Shown in pieces: positions 47,250 through 57,887 of a stretch of DNA of 64,000 nucleotides (position 1 is its first letter; each line of letters starts with the position of its first letter). Made by a program: the position numbers and the translations under genes. Below the pieces are notes generated by a model that saw only the letters and a list, made by a program, of their open reading frames with translations, was not told the origin of the DNA and made no database searches. Location: the NCBI RefSeq assembly GCF_026151205.1, contig NC_087073.1, forward strand, positions 2,964,501 through 3,028,500, in the 5' to 3' direction. The stretch comes from Bolinopsis microptera (Eukaryota; Ctenophora; Tentaculata; Lobata; Bolinopsidae).

Positions 47250-48007
47250 ATTTCCATGATGAACGAGTATTTTTAAAACGTGTTGTTAATAATTAGCGCT
47301 GTACTCAGCGCTGCTCTCATTTAATACCCACTTTTTTCAGTACTCAACAGCTATGAAGGCACCACTGTCTTGATTCTATGATCGTAATGAATAAGAATTA
47401 AGAAAGACTGTAAAATAAATATAATAGGGTGATGAAAGTGGAGCAGAAAACTTTCACACCATTAGGGGTTTCAGGTTAACTGTTAAGACTTGATCTGTGA
47501 TCTGGAGGGGTCATTTTAGGGCCTACGAAATAATTTCCAAAAATGGCGCGCTGTAGGCCAGTCTTACAGGTTCTATTTCTAATAGGACGTATCAGAGCTA
47601 TTCCAGCTAGTGAGTTATGTTCAATTCAAAATTTCAACATATGCTTTTAACGGCTGATATTTAATACTAGTAAAATATTTGTTCCAAATATTAGACGATA
47701 GAGGAGCAAGAAAACAACAATTTCAAGAAAACAACGATTTTATTTAGTAATAGTATCAATTAAAGCAGACAAAAATATATTTTATTATATAACTAGCACG
47801 AACTTTAGACCCGATATCTTAAGGGACTTGAAGTAGCAAGAGAGTGACTAGAAGGTATATATACCTTGAACAAAAATACGTCGAAAAGAATCCAGGGTGA
47901 CACAGGATCGGAGAGTGCAGACCGTAAAGTTTACGCACCCACTCTTGCCTCCTGCATTACGTGTATACACATGGCTTTGTGACCGTTTGCATGGAGCAAC
48001 GATTTGG
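47250..48007. other. Repeat-like intergenic DNA
   Basis: GACCGTAAAGTTTACGCACC at about 47920 recurs inverted at about 56271-56290, and the AAAACAACGATTTT-type phrase near 47730 is echoed near 56500. These are copies of one dispersed repeat whose limits I cannot set. Confidence 0.5.
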
Positions 48008-48093
48008 TTACTGGGCCGCGCTCAGCCTGTCATTCCGCCTAATCTCTATTCGAATGTTAATGAACATAATAGCCTGGGGTCCCCAGGTAACTA
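48008..48093. repeat. Small inverted-ended repeat, copy 2 of 2
   Basis: Same core as 11387-11462 (TTACTGGGCCGCGCTCAGCC). Here the ends extend to CGATTTGGTTACTGGG and CCCCAGGTAACTAAATCG, inverted copies of each other, as in a miniature TIR element. Confidence 0.82.
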
Positions 48094-48141
48094 AATCGCT
48101 TGCCCAAATTAATTAAAAAAGGCCCGGCCCTGCAGAATGTA

Positions 48142-48248
48142 TTTGTATCACGTCGTGACCCCCACGGCCGTTTCATTATGGTGAAAGTAGAGTTTCTACG
48201 ATACAGGGGAGCCGCGCACTCGTGCGCGGCGGGTCATACAACGTATGA
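48142..48248 (+). repeat. GC-rich structured repeat, copy A
   Basis: TATCACGTCGTGAC, ACGGCCGTTTC, CGATACAGGGGAGCC, then a hairpin CCGCGCAC-TC-GTGCGCGG and a second small hairpin GTCATAC-AAC-GTATGAC. The same order appears at 48757-48850. Confidence 0.8.
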
Positions 48249-48756
48249 CAAGAATGTATGAAAGTTATCTAATTCGCGTTCGGTGTATTTTGGACGCTGA
48301 TTCTGAATCCCCCATTGACGTAGGGTAAAAATACTTCCCTGGAGAGTTATGGGCAAATTGCAAAAAACCATTTTGGTCACGTGACACAGGCTACTAAAAC
48401 ACGAATTCGATAATTGTTTAGGGCTTGGGTTAGAATTAAGGCCGGTTGCTCTAACCAGACCACTCTCGCTTGCACTAGTGCACGACCGCCGGGCGCCGTT
48501 GTTGTGAAATTGAAACAATCGCGTCACGCAGTACGCATAGACTCATGGTTATATGAAGGGTAAGGGTTGTGGTTACTGGTTATGGTTTTATTTATGGAAA
48601 GCTTCGGGATTAGGTTTAAGATATAAAGGACTAAGATTAGGGTTTATGTAAAACCCTTTTTTCGACTGCAAAACATGAACAGTAAAACCAAAGTCGCGTG
48701 ATATATAATTTTTGGGCGAGCAAATTAGTAAAAGCCCTCAGGCTTCGTATTAGTAT

Positions 48757-48850
48757 TTATTTGTATCACGTTGTGACACCCACGGTCGTTTGACGATACA
48801 GGGGGAGCCGCGCACTTCGTGCGCGGCAGGTCATACAACGTATGACAAGT
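48757..48850 (+). repeat. GC-rich structured repeat, copy B
   Basis: TATCACGTTGTGACACC, GTCGTTTGACGATACAGGGG, then the hairpin GCCGCGCAC-TTC-GTGCGCGGC and GTCATACAACGTATGAC. It differs from copy A mainly by lacking the middle GTGAAAGTAGAG segment. Confidence 0.8.
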
Positions 48851-49076
48851 ATTTATATATCAGTATTTATGAACACGCCCGACTCCTTATTTGTCATTTG
48901 TGAAACAAGCGCGCCCGCAGTGGCGCGAAAGCACATGGTTAGGTGAAATTAAAAATATATCGGTGGAATTGCAGCTTTGATTTTGTATGTTTAAAAATTA
49001 TATTTAAAGATGTTGTATGTTTAAAAATTATATTTAAAGAATCATGGAAGAAACCTGCATGAATTAATATTGTATA

Positions 49077-49281
49077 TTCACGATGTCAATCCTTTGTAGC
49101 TCGGTAAGGCCCATGCCAGTAGTGAATTTTGCCGATCTACCGGTTGAAAGAAGATGCGCGGCCCAGTAATCAGTATTGTAGCGCGATGCACTACCTAACT
49201 GGATCGCGCCACGCATCGTCTCGCAACCATTTTCTTCTGTTGATTGGCGAGATGAGAAGGATTGACATCGTAAATCAAGGC
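49077..49281. mobile_element. Foldback element, GCGATGCACTAC family
   Basis: The ends TTCACGATGTCAATCCTT (about 49078) and AAGGATTGACATCGTAAA (about 49258) are inverted copies. The interior has GTAGCGCGATGCACTAC and matches 11818-11930. It abuts the plus-strand LINE fragment that follows. Confidence 0.75.
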
Positions 49282-49299
49282 CCAGTAGTGCATCACGCT

Positions 49300-51560
49300 C
49301 CAAACTTATTTGCAGATGACAGTGCATTATATTTCGATAATTTTTCTAGAGGCTTATAGTTATACGACAATGTAATAGAAAATATGAAAATTGTGTATGA
49401 ATGGCTTAGAATTAACAAGCTGAGATTAAATGTTGCAAAGTCCTCATTCATAGTATCCGACAAATGTCCTAATCTTGACAGGCTGTCAATGCCTTTTGAT
49501 TTGGAAAATGACTGTCTTCACATAGAAGAAACCAAATCTCAGAAATATTTAGGTCTCATGATAGACAACTTATTAAAGTTTCAAGACCAAATTGATTATG
49601 TGAAATCTAAAGTTGCTAGAAAAATAGGAGCATTATATAAATCTAAAAATCTCCCTCCACTGAAATATGATTTGATTTGAAACTTTTACAAAATAGCAAA
49701 TATACAAATGTACAGCAAGTCGAACAAACATATAAAATGGGCCGAAATGTATAAATGCTATAAAGCGTGGGTCAGTGAAACAAGTACAGAGGACAACTTT
49801 CAAAACAGGAGTTTTATGGCCGCTCAAAGTCTCAATAACATCACCTCCACCTAGTAATAAAATTATGAAAAGTGTGAAACAATCAAATAATAAAATATTC
49901 AAAATATATAGTTGTCTCTTAAATACAGATAACGTCTGAAAATTCTTAAAATAATCATCACTCCTTCATATACTGATCAGTGTCCGAGAGTGTAACTCAT
50001 GATGACTTCTTATCACGGCTACATACCTTCCCGTACCGGATGTAGTGGTCGAGATGAGTCTGTTCCGCCCTCTTCTTCTTCAGGTCAGTGACCAGATGCT
50101 TCCTTGTTGCTCGTTCTTCGCTGGATCTGTCTGGACATATCCATACATCTTTGTGATTCTCCCTCAGTCTCCCTGTTTTCATCAGAATCTGATGAACCGC
50201 TGTTGAGCTTGGGACGGTGATCTTGACTGGTCGGATAGCCGTACTACCTGGCCTCTTCCAACCGACTCTAGTCGCTTCGAAGTGAGGTTTCTCCCCGATC
50301 TCCTCCAAAACTGCGGTAACTAGCGCTGGAAGCTGTTCTTCCTCCTCTTCTTTCAGCCCAAACACGATCAGGTTCTTGCTCCTGTCCTCCTCTGCAGCCA
50401 CACTCTTCATCACCTTCTTCAGGATTTTACTGTTGCAGACCGTACCACTTGCACTGTTCTGTTGAACAGCTGCACTATAGTTCTGAATCCCTGACTCCAC
50501 CGTTGTTTGGACTGTCTCCTCAACAGACGTCTTAAGCAACTGTAGTTGTTCGTCCTTCTGCATCAGCAGCTGGCCCTGCAGTCTGATCACCTTTTCTTTG
50601 TCTGCTAGTGCTTCCGTCTTGAAGCACTCGATGATCTCCTTCAAGAGATACATCTGACTACTCTGCCGACGAACAAGGTCCACTGCATCCACAATCCAGC
50701 CAGACAGAGTCTGTTTATCCTTAGTCTTGATCTTTTCACGACTATCGTAGTCAATTTCACGGTAGTCTATATGCAGGTCTTTTTCTAACTGATCGGACCA
50801 GCGTGCAACACAGCCTTCCACATCTTCCTGTTGATCATAGTTGAACTCCTTAATCAACTCCTGGGATCGGGTCAAAGTTGGGTCATCCCCCATAGTGTAC
50901 TTGTATAGTAATGTACAAGTACACACGCAAAGGTAAACTACGCGGTAGCAGCAAACTGAACTTATTGCAAATTTACAAAAGATAAGGAAGATATAGAAAA
51001 ATATTTATAAATGCTCTATGCTCCCTCAATTTGATTACCTGGATATTATATGGTGTAGTGCTGCCAAAACCAAACTAAATTCTTTCGATATTTTGTACAA
51101 AAAGTAGCAAAAATTGCTCTCACTGTTAATTAGCGTGAACCATCAGTAAATGTGTATCGAGATATCAAATGGCTTCCCTTACATTTAAGGAGACAGCTCC
51201 ATCTATCGACATATATGCATACAATTATTAATGAGAGTGCACCGTCATCATTTACAAGTAAATTTGTCTATGTATCTTCTCTGGAGGCTCACCTGATGCT
51301 GAGAGGTGCAACCTGTATGTCCCCGAATCTAGAACACATAAAATCTTTTTGTATTTGGGTGCAAAATGCTGGAATTCATCTCCAGTGAACATAAGAAATG
51401 TAGAATGTACTGCCAAATTTTCACATTTTATGAAATCCTTATTTATGTTGGATGTTATTAATGGTGTCTCATCATATGAAATTAACAATAGCTTTGACTA
51501 TTTTTACACTCCGGCTCTGTGATAACTATAAGGTGTTTTGGGGTTTTTGTTAGGTAGCAG
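49300..51560 (+). mobile_element. LINE ORF2 fragment, interrupted by an opposite-strand insert
   Basis: Plus-strand RT pieces: LFADDSALYF (catalytic Asp pair), then WLRINKLRLNVAKS and KYLGLMIDNLLKFQDQIDYV to about 49690. After an interruption it resumes at about 51024 with LPQFDYLDIIWCSAAKTK and then YRDIKWLPLHLRRQLHLSTY. These follow one another in CR1/L2/Rex-type RT proteins. The piece is decayed and lacks the endonuclease and early RT. Confidence 0.8.
49997..50893 (-). CDS. LINE ORF1-type protein without a partner ORF2
   Basis: ATG at 50893, stop at 49997: 298 residues with no internal break. The N-terminal half has acidic helices; a likely coiled coil follows (QLLMQKDEQLQLLKTSVEET). The C-terminal half begins DRSKNLIVFGLKEEEEEQLP and continues with FEATRVGWKRPGSTAIRPVK and RPVKITVPSS, the RRM-like core of LINE ORF1 proteins, ending RAEQTHLDHYIRYGKVC. 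It sits on the minus strand inside a plus-strand LINE fragment. No RT follows it downstream, so it is either a non-autonomous ORF1-only element or a retrocopied or domesticated ORF1 gene. Known role of the family: RNA binding in the retrotransposition particle. Confidence 0.75.
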   Translation of the reverse strand: MGDDPTLTRSQELIKEFNYDQQEDVEGCVARWSDQLEKDLHIDYREIDYDSREKIKTKDKQTLSGWIVDAVDLVRRQSSQMYLLKEIIECFKTEALADKEKVIRLQGQLLMQKDEQLQLLKTSVEETVQTTVESGIQNYSAAVQQNSASGTVCNSKILKKVMKSVAAEEDRSKNLIVFGLKEEEEEQLPALVTAVLEEIGEKPHFEATRVGWKRPGSTAIRPVKITVPSSTAVHQILMKTGRLRENHKDVWICPDRSSEERATRKHLVTDLKKKRAEQTHLDHYIRYGKVCSRDKKSS

Positions 51561-51835
51561 GGTCCCCTGTGTTTTACTGACCAAATTAAGCTGCAAGTCT
51601 ACATTTAAAAAACTTAATTGAAGAAGTATAGATCTGTATGACGTATGTCTCTCTTACTTTATCCGCTTACCACGTCTGACCTGATGCCATTTTTCACTCT
51701 AAGGTCTGTACTTCTCTGTATATAAATGTACATAATGCTGACAACAAATGTTGAAGTAGGTATTTATGTAATTTTCGTACTACTTTAATGGTAACCTTCA
51801 TGCCCACAGTTTAATGTTAAATCTCACTGTACCAT

Positions 51836-52212
51836 ATTCATTAGAATTAGAATCAAATTTACACAGCAATACAATAAGAATAAAAAATAATTTAAGAAGC
51901 TTCAATCTGCTGTGCAGGACATTCAAGTCAGTCGAAAACTGTTAGCAGAACACCCTTCTAGGGACATAAAGATATAGCATGTAAAACATAATAAGTAATA
52001 AATTAATGAGTGATAAACACTTTAACTTACAACTTACAACTTACAATGCAACATACTATATGTTTTGATTCTATGTCCGTAGAAGGGTATTCTTATAACA
52101 GTTTTTGACTGACTTGAATGTTTTGCACAGCAGTTTGAAGCTTCTTTATATTATTTATATATTCTTATTGTATTGTTGTGTAAATTTAATTCTAATTCTA
52201 ATTCTAATTCGA
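51836..52212. repeat. Inverted pair of LINE/SINE 3' tails
   Basis: 51841-51975 and 52078-52212 are inverted copies (AACAGTTTTCGACTGACTTG-type, CAGCAGATTGAAGCTTCTT). Each outer end has a short ATTCTA tandem tail, typical of a non-LTR 3' end. The spacer of about 100 bp holds ACTTACA repeats. Confidence 0.85.
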
Positions 52213-52904
52213 ATATTGTTGTGTACTCTTAAAGGACCAGTTAACTGAAAAATTTGTAGTCTCCAATTTGGCTAAGATTTAAATCAGCTGTGACAAACTG
52301 GTAAAGAATCGTATCGCCGAAAGAACCAACTCTCTAGCGTACGTGTAACGCGTGTTATTGCAATAATAAGCTGTGGCCTCGTGACGTCATAAAGTCCCTC
52401 AGTGCGCGCTTGCATAGCGTAATTTACATTACAAATGTTTATCATCGTCAATAAAACACGTGTAACTCATTCAAATTTTAGAATTATGACTATTACCCTA
52501 GTTCTCCAAAATCCTTATAGTTTTGGCTATCATTCTAACTAAAGGAATAGCTGATTTGATGTACAGTGCTCACGTCATGATTTTAAACAGTGATATAGGT
52601 TCTTGAACAGTGGCGGGTGAATGTACGGTTAGAAAGTTTCTGCTATTACAACTTATGTCATATGTGATAATTTTGGATTGTTTTCATTGCTTAATTACAC
52701 AAGCAGCTAGGGAGACTGTACCGATTATTTTTCCCCAGTCCATGAAACTCTAACAAATTTAGAAAGGATTTAGATAAGTAGGAGTTTGTTCAATTCCGAG
52801 AGCAATTATATTTATAGCATAGCGAAATTTATAACTTTAATCCGCATGTGTCAGCCAGTACAGGAGACAAGAAGTCTGGCTACTTTACGGCCGTTCCTCT
52901 GTGA

Positions 52905-55900
52905 CCATTAGTAGAAGTGGCCTTAGAATTAGCCTGCATAGACCACAAATTTTCTGTGATAGGTTTAGCAGAAACAAACATTGATCCCTGCAATAGTAAG
53001 CTGTACCAAATTAAAGACTATACTTCATGTTACCAAAAACGCTTCGTTTCTAATAAGACACAACAGGTAAAAAGTAAAGGAAGTGGAGTTTCTCTCTACA
53101 TTCACAACTCCTTTAACTTTAGTGTGATTGAAAAGTTATCTGTTTGTACAGAGCAATTTGAGTCCCTATTCATAACAATAAGTAATGCTCCAGAACCAGT
53201 AACAGTTGGAGTTGTATACCGCTCACCAAGCAATCCACTTGCTAACTTCAATGCACAGTATAAAGAAGTTCTTACTGCACTGAAAGGACATAAAGCATAC
53301 ATATTAGGGGACTTCAATGTTAACATAACCAATTTATCAGGCCCAGATGAAGATATATTCGAAGAAGTTATTTATAGTCACGGGTTCACGCCCACAATAT
53401 CCATTCCCACACACCAAATGCCCCACTGCTCAAAAACGTGCATTGATAACATACACACTAATGACATTCACTCATCAACTATATCTGGAGTAATTCAGGA
53501 TAGTGCTTCACATCACCAGCCCATTTTCTGCCTTCAAGTAATGAATTCTGATACTAGTTCGGAACAGAATAAATCACCTGAAAAAACAACCATTTATTAT
53601 AACTATAGTAATGCAAACCTTGATAAGCTCTGTGAAGAAATTGAAAACGACATAGATACATTTTACCACAGATGTGACTCTTTTGAATCCTTCATGGATC
53701 TGTTTCAAGAAAAGATAGATATATCTTGCAAATTGGCTTCACCAAAAACCACCAAACGAAATAATATAACAAATCCATGGATCACAAACGGCCTTATCAA
53801 CTCTGTGGAGAAAAAAGCCAGACTTTATTTTGAATGGAAAAAAACAAAAACATTGTTAATTCCAGATGGGGATCTGGAAAGACATAATGTTTACAAGGAC
53901 TACTCAAAATATCTTAAAATTGCCATAAAAACTGCCAAAACCAGGTATTATGCTGAAAAGTTTGAGAAAAATAGCCATAGCTCCAAAAAAACCTGGCAAA
54001 TAATTAACGAGCTTCGTGGCAAAAAGAAGAATCAGCTAAAAGATGACTTCATTATAGATGGAACTAGAGTAATCTGTAGGCGGACTATTGCAAACAAATT
54101 CAATAGTTACTTTACATCTTTAGCTAGTAATTTAAATGAGAAGGTTTTGTCCGAGAACCAACTGTCTATCCAACCAATGCAATCATTTGTTGAGTTTATG
54201 TCGAAATCAGTCAACAGTTCAATACATCTAGAAGAAACTCATCCTGAGGAGATTCTTGAAATAATTCAAGAATTCGTTAACGGAAAAGCCAGTGATATAC
54301 CAATAGCAGTTATCAAGAAACCGGCTCATCTCTTATCCAACATATTAGCAAATTTGTATAATACATGTATTCAAAAAGGCACGTTCCCATCCATATTCAA
54401 AATAGGCAAAGTAACTCCTATCCATAAAAAAGATAATAAAGAAAATATTGAAAATTATAGACCTGTGTCAATATTGCCAATCTTTGGTAAAATATTTGAA
54501 AAAATAATATACAAACGGCTTTATACCTTTTTCACTGCTAATGACATTCTCAGTAATGAACAATTTGGTTTTCGAAAAGGCCACTCAACCTCACATGCAC
54601 TCCACAAATCAGTTCATTCAATCACAACATCAACATCCAGTGGTAATCATGTTCTAGGAATCTTTATTGACCTAAGCAAAGCTTTTGATACTCTTGACCA
54701 TGGCATTCTCCTGAGGAAACTGGAAAATTATGGGGTTAGAGGTCTAGCTCTAGGACTTCTAAAAAGCTATTTATCCGATAGATCACAGTATGTTTCATTT
54801 CTCAACACTACATCAGAGACTATGAATGTAAAATATGGAGTTCCCCAAGGTTCCATACTAGGCCCTCTACTTTTCTTAATATATATGAACGACATAATAA
54901 ACTGTTACAAAGGCGATGAATGCAAATTTGTGCTCTATGCTGATGACACAAATATATTTATCACTGGACCGTCCAAAGAAGCAACATACTTGAAGGCCAA
55001 TAAAGTTCTTGATTTCGTATGCAAATTCATGAGAAGTAATCTCTTACATATAAATATGTCTAAATGCTGCTACATACATTTTCTACCTGCATACGAATCT
55101 GATGAAACCTGCGCCAGGGTTAGGCCGTATGCCAATGAACATGACAAATCACAAGGAATATTTATAAATGGACACAAAATTGTCAAGGTTAGCAACACCA
55201 AATTTCTTGGTGTAGTAATTGATGAAAAACTTAGCTGGGGCCCACATATAGAATATCTAAGAAAAAAAATTAGATCCACTACAGGAGCACTTAACAGGAT
55301 TAAACATTCAGTTCCAGGGGAACACTACCAAAAAATATACTCTGCATTATTGGAATCACATCTTGCTTACGGAATAAGTGTTTGGGGCTCAGCTCTCAAA
55401 GACCAACCAAACGATAAGCTGTTCATAACTCAGAAACGTTGTATAAGAATCCTTTTTGGAGACCTAAATGCATACCTCGACAAACATGCCACTTGTGCAC
55501 GAGCCAGACCTTATACAAAACAGAGGTTAGGAGCTGCTTTTTTCGAAAAAGAGCACACCAAGCCCATTTTTAATCGACTAAAATTGCTTACTGTTCAAAA
55601 CTTGTACAAATACCACTGTATATCTGAGATATTTCGAATTATGAAATTTCGCACTCCATACTCGTTGTATTGTACTATAGACTCATCAAAACGTGATACA
55701 AGCAATGTCATAATCCTCCCAAGAAAAACCAACACTTTTCTTTATATAGCCTCCAAATTGTGGAATAGCATACATAAACGGATTCTAAATGAGAATGGGG
55801 AAATCCTCACTACTTCTGTATCTTTGGTTAAATTACGCTGTAAAAGTATCATCCTGGGATCTCAATCCATCAACAATAATAACACCTGGACTTACCACAA

Positions 55901-56172
55901 CTTTCACATCGCCCCTCACTCAATCACAGACCAAACCATCTCATCACTCACTCACCAAATTGCCGACCCAATATCTATTGAAGTGGCGAAAATTTTCTAG
56001 ACAAATGATATTTCGATATTATTGCTGCAGCAGATACAAATACCAACATTATTATATTCCCAAACGTTTGAACCTTTAAATTAACTAGGAAAGTCAATCC
56101 TCAACTTGACTTTTACTGTTTTAAACAAATATGATGATATTAACTTAATTTATTATTATTATTTTTTTTTTT
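52905..56172 (+). mobile_element. APE-RT LINE, nearly complete ORF2
   Basis: Plus-strand LINE of the CR1/Jockey/L2-like group, lacking ORF1 and the first ~25 residues of the endonuclease. The 3' end is a TTATTATTATT tract followed by a T run at about 56150-56172, i.e. a simple-repeat tail and not poly(A). It is inserted within the TTAA-flanked element. I could not fix its target duplication. Confidence 0.88.
52917..56000 (+). CDS. LINE ORF2: AP endonuclease and reverse transcriptase
   Basis: The frame is open for about 1027 residues with no ATG at the start (it opens at 52905), consistent with 5' truncation. Endonuclease: GLAETNI, VYRSPSN, YILGDFNVN and the C-terminal SASHHQPIF (usually S-D-H; here SAS-H). 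RT: NYRPVSILPIFGKIFEKIIY, QFGFRKGHSTSHAL, FIDLSKAFDTLDHGIL (catalytic Asp), GVPQGSILGPLLFLIYMNDI and YADDTNIF (catalytic pair). The thumb has KFLGVVIDEKLSWGPHI. A curious near-repeat TCARVRPYANEHDKS and TCARARPYTKQR occurs in the C-terminal half. The well-preserved frame implies recent activity. Confidence 0.92.
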   Translation: MALELACIDHKFSVIGLAETNIDPCNSKLYQIKDYTSCYQKRFVSNKTQQVKSKGSGVSLYIHNSFNFSVIEKLSVCTEQFESLFITISNAPEPVTVGVVYRSPSNPLANFNAQYKEVLTALKGHKAYILGDFNVNITNLSGPDEDIFEEVIYSHGFTPTISIPTHQMPHCSKTCIDNIHTNDIHSSTISGVIQDSASHHQPIFCLQVMNSDTSSEQNKSPEKTTIYYNYSNANLDKLCEEIENDIDTFYHRCDSFESFMDLFQEKIDISCKLASPKTTKRNNITNPWITNGLINSVEKKARLYFEWKKTKTLLIPDGDLERHNVYKDYSKYLKIAIKTAKTRYYAEKFEKNSHSSKKTWQIINELRGKKKNQLKDDFIIDGTRVICRRTIANKFNSYFTSLASNLNEKVLSENQLSIQPMQSFVEFMSKSVNSSIHLEETHPEEILEIIQEFVNGKASDIPIAVIKKPAHLLSNILANLYNTCIQKGTFPSIFKIGKVTPIHKKDNKENIENYRPVSILPIFGKIFEKIIYKRLYTFFTANDILSNEQFGFRKGHSTSHALHKSVHSITTSTSSGNHVLGIFIDLSKAFDTLDHGILLRKLENYGVRGLALGLLKSYLSDRSQYVSFLNTTSETMNVKYGVPQGSILGPLLFLIYMNDIINCYKGDECKFVLYADDTNIFITGPSKEATYLKANKVLDFVCKFMRSNLLHINMSKCCYIHFLPAYESDETCARVRPYANEHDKSQGIFINGHKIVKVSNTKFLGVVIDEKLSWGPHIEYLRKKIRSTTGALNRIKHSVPGEHYQKIYSALLESHLAYGISVWGSALKDQPNDKLFITQKRCIRILFGDLNAYLDKHATCARARPYTKQRLGAAFFEKEHTKPIFNRLKLLTVQNLYKYHCISEIFRIMKFRTPYSLYCTIDSSKRDTSNVIILPRKTNTFLYIASKLWNSIHKRILNENGEILTTSVSLVKLRCKSIILGSQSINNNNTWTYHNFHIAPHSITDQTISSLTHQIADPISIEVAKIF

Positions 56173-56187
56173 ACATACTCCTTCTTA

Positions 56188-56430
56188 GTGTGGTGACTTG
56201 GGGTCCATAAATATAACAATACAAGCTGATAAACCAAAAAGAACAACTGGGGTAGGTAGGTAGCCCTGGTGGGTGCGTAAACTTTACGGTCTGCTCTCTC
56301 CAAGATCAGCCTGCTTCTCCATTTTACCGTGAAGCCTAATTTCTAGTTTTTATAAAATATACAATGCAAGTGCAGGTTTACTAATCTTAATCTACTTAAC
56401 AACTCAATAGCCCAAGTCACCATACCCGTA
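56188..56430. repeat. Small inverted-ended repeat
   Basis: GTGGTGACTTGGG near 56190 and CCCAAGTCACCATAC near 56411 are inverted copies. The interior includes GGTGCGTAAACTTTACGGTC, shared in the other orientation with about 47920. Confidence 0.65.
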
Positions 56431-57239
56431 GTATATTCCATGGTAATAGAAGAGCTTTAAAGTTTTTCAAATTGTTGCTATAATTGATTTAAATAAAAAT
56501 TTGTTGTTTTCTTGAAGTAGCTTCTATCAGAACAGTGCCGTGGGAACAGAATTCCCGCCAAAATACCCGGTCTCGGGTCTACCAAATAGTAATACTGATT
56601 GGAGTGTACGGTGTGCGGTGTGTTTTGAATTAGACTTACGGCTCACCTAGTTGTTATCCTAATTGCATTATCATCGGTACATAACATAAATAAACTACTG
56701 GTAAGTTTAAATACCATGTGCAAACGTGTTCAGTCAATCGACCCACTGAACAACTATAGAATTTCCAAGACCCTATGGCCTATTATTCTCTGGCCATATA
56801 TTACGGCACGATCGATTGTTAGATGGCTAAACGACCAACGTTAATCTATACAATTCTAAAACTATGAGCTAGCACTTTAATCTAAAAATACACTTTTTAT
56901 ATTACTCCTGATTTTTACATTTCACGTAAAACATTGTCGCCACAGGTTGATCATGGACACTAACAGCTTGATTTGAGATAAATGACTTATGAGTTTCTCT
57001 AAAGTTAACTCTAAAGTTGTGTAGTCCAGTCATTTATGGCCATTTATGGAAATGAACCTGCAAATGTTCAAATACTCACGAAACTGTGCACAGACCTTCC
57101 CGAAGGTATGAATAAACGATTTTTGTTTGGAGACATTTTTTTGACCGTGGAGAAAACCCAGGAGGGCCACGCCCATATTGACCCAATAACGTAACCGACC
57201 CCTTGCTTCTGAAGGTCGTAGAGACTTCAAAATAGGCTT

Positions 57240-57680
57240 AAACGAAGCCGCATATATGCATGTTTATATAGGAGTTATTGAGCAACACATGGCCTAAAAT
57301 CCTTACTTTTCGAGAAATTCGCCAAAAACCATTTTGGGCGTGGTGCTGAGCCCATTTTCGATAGGATCGTGATAGAGTCTTTAGACAGGGTGCAAAAGAA
57401 CCGCAATTAGCATATTAATATATGACTTACGAACAAACATATGTCTTAAAGTGCTTACTTTTTCAGTTATTGGCGAAAAACTGATTTTCGGTTCCAGAAA
57501 TCATGCAAAACTATGGGTATCTGGTAAATTGGGCTATGAAGGCCCTAAAGGTTTTTGAATGTGTGCAAATTGTGCAGAATATCCATTATCCATGTTTATA
57601 TACAACTTATGAAGCAACATGTACCCTAAATTACTTACTTTTCGAGTTATTCGGGGAAAAACATTGTATTATGTCCATTT
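57240..57680 (+). repeat. ~180-bp tandem repeat, about three diverged units
   Basis: Units share TTTATATA...ACTTATGAAGCAACAT-type starts, then CCTAAAATCCTTACTTTTCGAG and a GCCAAAAACCATTTTGGG-type end. They resemble in style the units of the 14988-18449 element, but I see no direct identity. Confidence 0.7.
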
Positions 57681-57887
57681 TCTACCTGTAAAATACAGTC
57701 TCACGAGCTCTTCTGCGCGCGCAAGGGACTTTATGACGTCATCGCCAAAATAATACAAACGCTATAATTTACACGCGTTAGAGAGCAGTTAGAGATTTAG
57801 GAATTTCGACTCGTTGCTTAGTTTGCTATTTGTCACAATCTGTCAAAATATGAGGATAACTTTTTTTTCAGTTAACTGGTCCTTTAA

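Larger units (their letters stand above)
52233..57883. mobile_element. TTAA-flanked DNA transposon carrying a LINE
   Basis: TTAA at 52229-52232 and 57884-57887 flanks the TIRs AGGACCAGTTAACTG...CAGTTAACTGGTCCT. The terminal homology continues about 190 bp inward, less perfectly, including the complementary GACGTCATAAAGTCCCT and ACTTTATGACGTC blocks. TTAA targets are used by piggyBac and Kolobok; the AGG start fits Kolobok better (inference). No transposase is left. A LINE occupies about 52905-56172, and 57240-57680 holds about three ~180-bp internal repeats. Confidence 0.83.
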
